DNA of 7,457 bases from Actinomycetota bacterium (lineage in GTDB: Bacteria; Actinomycetota; Thermoleophilia; Gaiellales; Gaiellaceae): positions 1-7,457 of the forward strand of contig JACCRW010000355.1 of the NCBI GenBank assembly GCA_013813345.1, written 5' to 3'. The notes below the pieces were generated by a model, which was given only the letters and a program-made list of their open reading frames with translations, had not been told where the DNA came from and did no database searches. Positions within the stretch are counted from its first letter, which is position 1, and each line of letters begins with the position of its first letter. Below, one piece after another: positions 5,709 through 7,457 of the stretch. The position numbers were made by a program, and so were the translations under genes.

Positions 5709-6884
5709 TCAGGCTCCTCTCTTGACGATTGCGCGGAACTCGGCGTCGGTGACGAGCCGGCCCTTCTTGGCGCCAAGCGCCTTGACCTTCGCGAGCAGGG
5801 CTGCACGGGCGTCCTCAGGCACCTCGAGCCCTAGCTCCTCCGCCTTCAATCGGATCGAGTCGAGGCCGCTCTTCTTGCCGAGCACGAGCGAGCGCTCGGC
5901 CCCGACGAGCTCCGAGGAGTACGGCTCGATCGCCGGAGGGTCGTGGAACTGGCTCGCGACGGCGCCGCTCTCGCGCGTGAAGAGGTTGTCGCCGGTCAGC
6001 GGCTTCCACGGGTCGAGGGCGTAGCCGGAGCGCTCCTGCACGAGCCCGGCGAGCGAGCGTGCCTTCGTCAGGTCGAGCCGGGTGTGGATCCCGTAGAGCG
6101 CCTCGAGCACCAGCGCGACCTCGAGCAGGTTTGCATTCCCGGCGCGCTCCCCCATCCCGTTGACGGTGCCGTGAACCCAGGTTGCGCCCGCCTGGACGGC
6201 GGCGACCGCGGCGGCGGTGGCGAGCCCGAAGTCATTGTGGCCGTGCCAGTGCACCGGGACGTCGAGCCACTCTACGGTACGTCCGACGAGGTACGCGGCG
6301 GCCTCGGGTGTCGCGACGCCGATCGTGTCGACGGCAACGACTTCACTCGCGCCGGCCTCGACTGCCGCCGAGTACGCCTGTCGGTAGAACTCAGGGTCGG
6401 CGCGGGTCGAGTCGACGCCGAAGAAGGCGACCGTGATCCCGTGACCGGCCGCGAAGGAGATCGCCTTCGCGATCCGCTCGAGCATCGTCTCGCGGGAGAC
6501 GCCGAGCGCCTCGAGCTTGAGATCAGAGATCGGGCTCTCGATCACCGCGGCCCGTACGCCGAGCTCGACGAGCGCTTCGACATCGGCAGGAACGGCCCGG
6601 GAGAAACCCCAGATCTCAGCGCGGAGGCCGGCACCGGCGATCAGCCGGATCGCCTCGGCGTCGTCCTCGGAGACGCGCGGGAAGCCCGCCTCGATCCGGT
6701 CGACGCCGGACTCGTCGAGAGCATGCGCGAGCTCGAGCTTCACCTCCGGCGAGAGAACGACGCCTACGGTCTGCTCGCCGTCCCGCAGCGTCGTGTCGTA
6801 AAGCCCGATCGGCCCGGACGGCTGCGGGTCGAGCGCGAGCCGGTTGAGGTCGCCCGTCCAGATCTTTTCGCGGTCGATGGTCAG
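5709..6884 (-). CDS. DRE-TIM metallolyase-superfamily acyltransferase (isopropylmalate/homocitrate synthase-like), CTG start
   Basis: Predicted cytoplasmic metal-dependent enzyme of the group that condenses acetyl-CoA with a 2-oxoacid. From the CTG at 6884-6882 the product is 391 residues. The barrel opens with GLYDTTLRDGEQTVG (27-41), carrying the Arg34-Asp35 pair, and contains the metal-binding HWHGHNDFGLATAA (212-225; His214, His216) and the hallmark GTVNGMGERAGNANLLEVAL (239-258). A short C-terminal subdomain includes PYSSELVGAERSLVLGKKSG (321-340). There is no C-terminal leucine-binding regulatory domain. The first ordinary in-frame start (GTG at 6743) would delete LRDGEQ, and no ATG, GTG or TTG exists upstream before an in-frame stop, whereas CTG has GGAGGG 4 bases upstream. 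The usual synthase 'SGIH' reads ESGAVASQFHDP (305-316), so the catalytic His is missing or moved. The substrate is unknown. A 13-base complementary segment upstream could mask its start. Confidence 0.85.
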   Translation of the reverse strand: MTIDREKIWTGDLNRLALDPQPSGPIGLYDTTLRDGEQTVGVVLSPEVKLELAHALDESGVDRIEAGFPRVSEDDAEAIRLIAGAGLRAEIWGFSRAVPADVEALVELGVRAAVIESPISDLKLEALGVSRETMLERIAKAISFAAGHGITVAFFGVDSTRADPEFYRQAYSAAVEAGASEVVAVDTIGVATPEAAAYLVGRTVEWLDVPVHWHGHNDFGLATAAAVAAVQAGATWVHGTVNGMGERAGNANLLEVALVLEALYGIHTRLDLTKARSLAGLVQERSGYALDPWKPLTGDNLFTRESGAVASQFHDPPAIEPYSSELVGAERSLVLGKKSGLDSIRLKAEELGLEVPEDARAALLAKVKALGAKKGRLVTDAEFRAIVKRGA

Positions 6885-6888
6885 TGAT

Positions 6889-6894
6889 CCCTCC
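6889..6894 (-). promoter_or_regulatory. Shine-Dalgarno deciding the CTG start of the synthase gene
   Basis: GGAGGG on the minus strand lies 4 bases before CTG (6884-6882), ideal spacing. It supports CTG as initiator, because the frame has no ATG, GTG or TTG between the in-frame TAG upstream (about 7026) and the LRDGEQ motif. The same six bases belong to the 13-base arm that can pair with 7033-7045. Confidence 0.65.
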
Positions 6895-6950
6895 GGTGAC
6901 GGTTTCGCGCCGATGGCGTGGGAGCTGCAAGCGATGCAAGGACGCAGGGA

Positions 6951-6976
6951 GCGTTCATACCCGAAGGTATGAACGC
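6951..6976 (-). repeat. 11-bp hairpin with a C(UUCG)G tetraloop
   Basis: On the minus-strand transcript GCGTTCATACC (6976-6966) pairs perfectly with GGTATGAACGC (6961-6951) around the loop TTCG (6965-6962). C(UUCG)G is one of the most stable RNA tetraloop contexts, and it arises only on this strand; the plus strand gives CGAA. The stem is less GC-rich than its surroundings, which argues against chance. No U-run follows, so it is either a U-less terminator after the peptidase gene or a fixed structural element of the synthase leader. Confidence 0.75.
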
Positions 6977-7041
6977 GACTGAGGACGCCGCAGCGCGCCG
7001 CAGATCGCGCGCCAGCGGTGCCCTAACTGTTGCCGGAGGGA

Positions 7042-7457
7042 TCACCTGCAGCGCACGATTCCGTCCGGGAACCGGCCCAGCCGCTCGGCGCCGGTCTCCG
7101 TGATCAGGAAGTTGTCCTCGACGCGAAGGCCACCGCCCTCGGGCCAGTAGACGCCGGGCTCGATCGCGAGCACCATGCCGGCCGCCATCGTGCCGCCGCC
7201 GGCCTGATGGGCATAGGGCGGCTCGTGGGCGCGGGCGCCGACGCAGTGGCAGACCGGGTGGCTCGGCTGGCCCGGATAGCCCATTTCGGCCAGGCGAGCG
7301 CGCGTCTCCCTGTCCAGATCGGACAGGCTTCCACCGTCCGAAAGGGACGAAGTTGTGTAGGTGTACACCTCCAGCAGCTGCTGCTCGAGCTCGACGTAGC
7401 GGGCGTCTAGCTCCCCCGGGACGAGGTTCTTCGTGTGGTCGCACCAGTAGCCGTCGG
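7042..7457 (-). CDS. M24-family metallopeptidase (Xaa-Pro dipeptidase/creatinase-like), partial, N-terminus outside window
   Basis: C-terminal 138 codons of a pita-bread-fold hydrolase. Relatives cleave Xaa-Pro dipeptides or C-N bonds in compounds such as creatine or N-acetyl-diaminobutyrate. The frame is open to the right edge. Visible elements in order: GYWCDHTKNLVPGEL near the edge, with the second metal-binding Asp; LSDLDRETRARLAEMGYPG; the His ligand in PVCHCVGARAHEPPYAH; GMVLAIEPGVYWPEGGG, with a Glu ligand; and GLRVEDNFLITETGAERL, with the last Glu ligand. The first Asp ligand would lie outside. The usual HGxG has become HCVG, with Cys for Gly beside the metal-binding His. The protein ends at TGA (7044-7042), which is part of the 13-base repeat that can mask the next gene. 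The exact substrate class cannot be decided from this fragment. Confidence 0.88.
   Translation of the reverse strand, partial: DGYWCDHTKNLVPGELDARYVELEQQLLEVYTYTTSSLSDGGSLSDLDRETRARLAEMGYPGQPSHPVCHCVGARAHEPPYAHQAGGGTMAAGMVLAIEPGVYWPEGGGLRVEDNFLITETGAERLGRFPDGIVRCR

Larger units (their letters stand above)
6884..7045 (-). promoter_or_regulatory. Candidate structured leader with a masked ribosome binding site
   Basis: The gap between the peptidase and synthase genes, 157 bases. The minus-strand segment GTGATCCCTCCGG (7045-7033) is the exact complement of CCGGAGGGATCAC (6896-6884), which contains the synthase Shine-Dalgarno and the first base of its CTG. The same upstream segment can instead pair with CCGGACGGAATC (7068-7057) inside the peptidase gene, giving about 10 pairs with one mismatch and one bulge around a 13-base loop. 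The peptidase stop TGA (7044-7042) lies in the shared segment, so a ribosome finishing the peptidase would cover it. A UUCG hairpin lies between the arms. I see no convincing promoter in this gap. The switching model is inference; the complementarity is directly visible. Confidence 0.45.

Noticed and set aside
5709..6743. GTG at 6743 as the start of the synthase
   Set aside because: It would remove the catalytic YDTTLRDGEQ segment, which is clearly encoded in frame upstream.
5943..6887. 314-codon open frame on the plus strand
   Set aside because: It is antisense to the synthase barrel, whose LRDGEQ, HGHND and NGMGERAGN motifs show which strand is coding.
6951..6976. Classical intrinsic terminator
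   Set aside because: The stem is strong but is followed by GCTCCCTGCG rather than a U-run, so only a U-less terminator or leader structure remains possible.
6983..7030. T-box-like string AGGGCACCGC followed by GCGTCCTC on the minus strand
   Set aside because: The core lacks the UGG needed to pair with a tRNA acceptor end, and the peptidase gene leaves no space for a Stem I with a specifier loop.
1..7457. CRISPR arrays, tRNA/rRNA genes, insertion sequences, attachment sites
   Set aside because: No regularly spaced repeats, cloverleaf-like segments, transposase motifs or terminal repeats were seen on either strand.

Overview
The window is GC-rich and densely coded, and every supported gene lies on the minus strand, so transcription runs from high to low coordinates. 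Codon bias, GTG/TTG/CTG starts and 4-base stop/start overlaps fit a high-GC actinobacterium. A soil lineage such as Thermoleophilia is a guess from the style of the proteins, not something the sequence proves.

In transcription order the layout is as follows. A partial M24 metallopeptidase (creatinase/prolidase type) enters at the right edge and ends at 7042. A 157-base leader (6885-7041) holds a UUCG-capped hairpin and a segment complementary to the next gene's ribosome binding site. Next come a DRE-TIM acyltransferase of the isopropylmalate/homocitrate synthase type (5709-6884), which appears to start at CTG, and a Rid-family protein (5310-5708). A short gap (5221-5309) carries a candidate promoter whose -10 box lies in a 21-base palindrome. 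A second block follows: a luciferase-like flavin monooxygenase (4123-5220), a ketopantoate-reductase-family protein (3173-4126), a periplasmic-type amino-acid-binding protein (1974-3176), LivG (1194-1970), LivF (482-1201) and the start of LivH (1-485, cut by the left edge).

The second block is tightly coupled. Three junctions overlap by 4 bases and one by 8; the binding protein and LivG are separated by only 3 bases. It looks like one operon in which a HAAT/LIV-type ABC importer is made with two redox enzymes. The upstream block adds a peptidase, a Claisen-type synthase and a Rid protein. I infer a module that imports and breaks down an amino-acid-like, peptide-like or amide compound. The substrate is unknown, and I do not recognise the combination as a named pathway.

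The least ordinary parts are regulatory: (1) a 13-base perfect inverted repeat that could mask the synthase's Shine-Dalgarno, with a competing local hairpin overlapping the peptidase's end; (2) the UUCG hairpin in that leader; (3) the palindrome on the internal promoter; and (4) a 14-bp hairpin inside the first codons of livG, just after the binding-protein gene. Two enzymes also lack a residue usually tied to catalysis: the synthase has no 'GIH' histidine and the Rid protein has no deaminase arginine.
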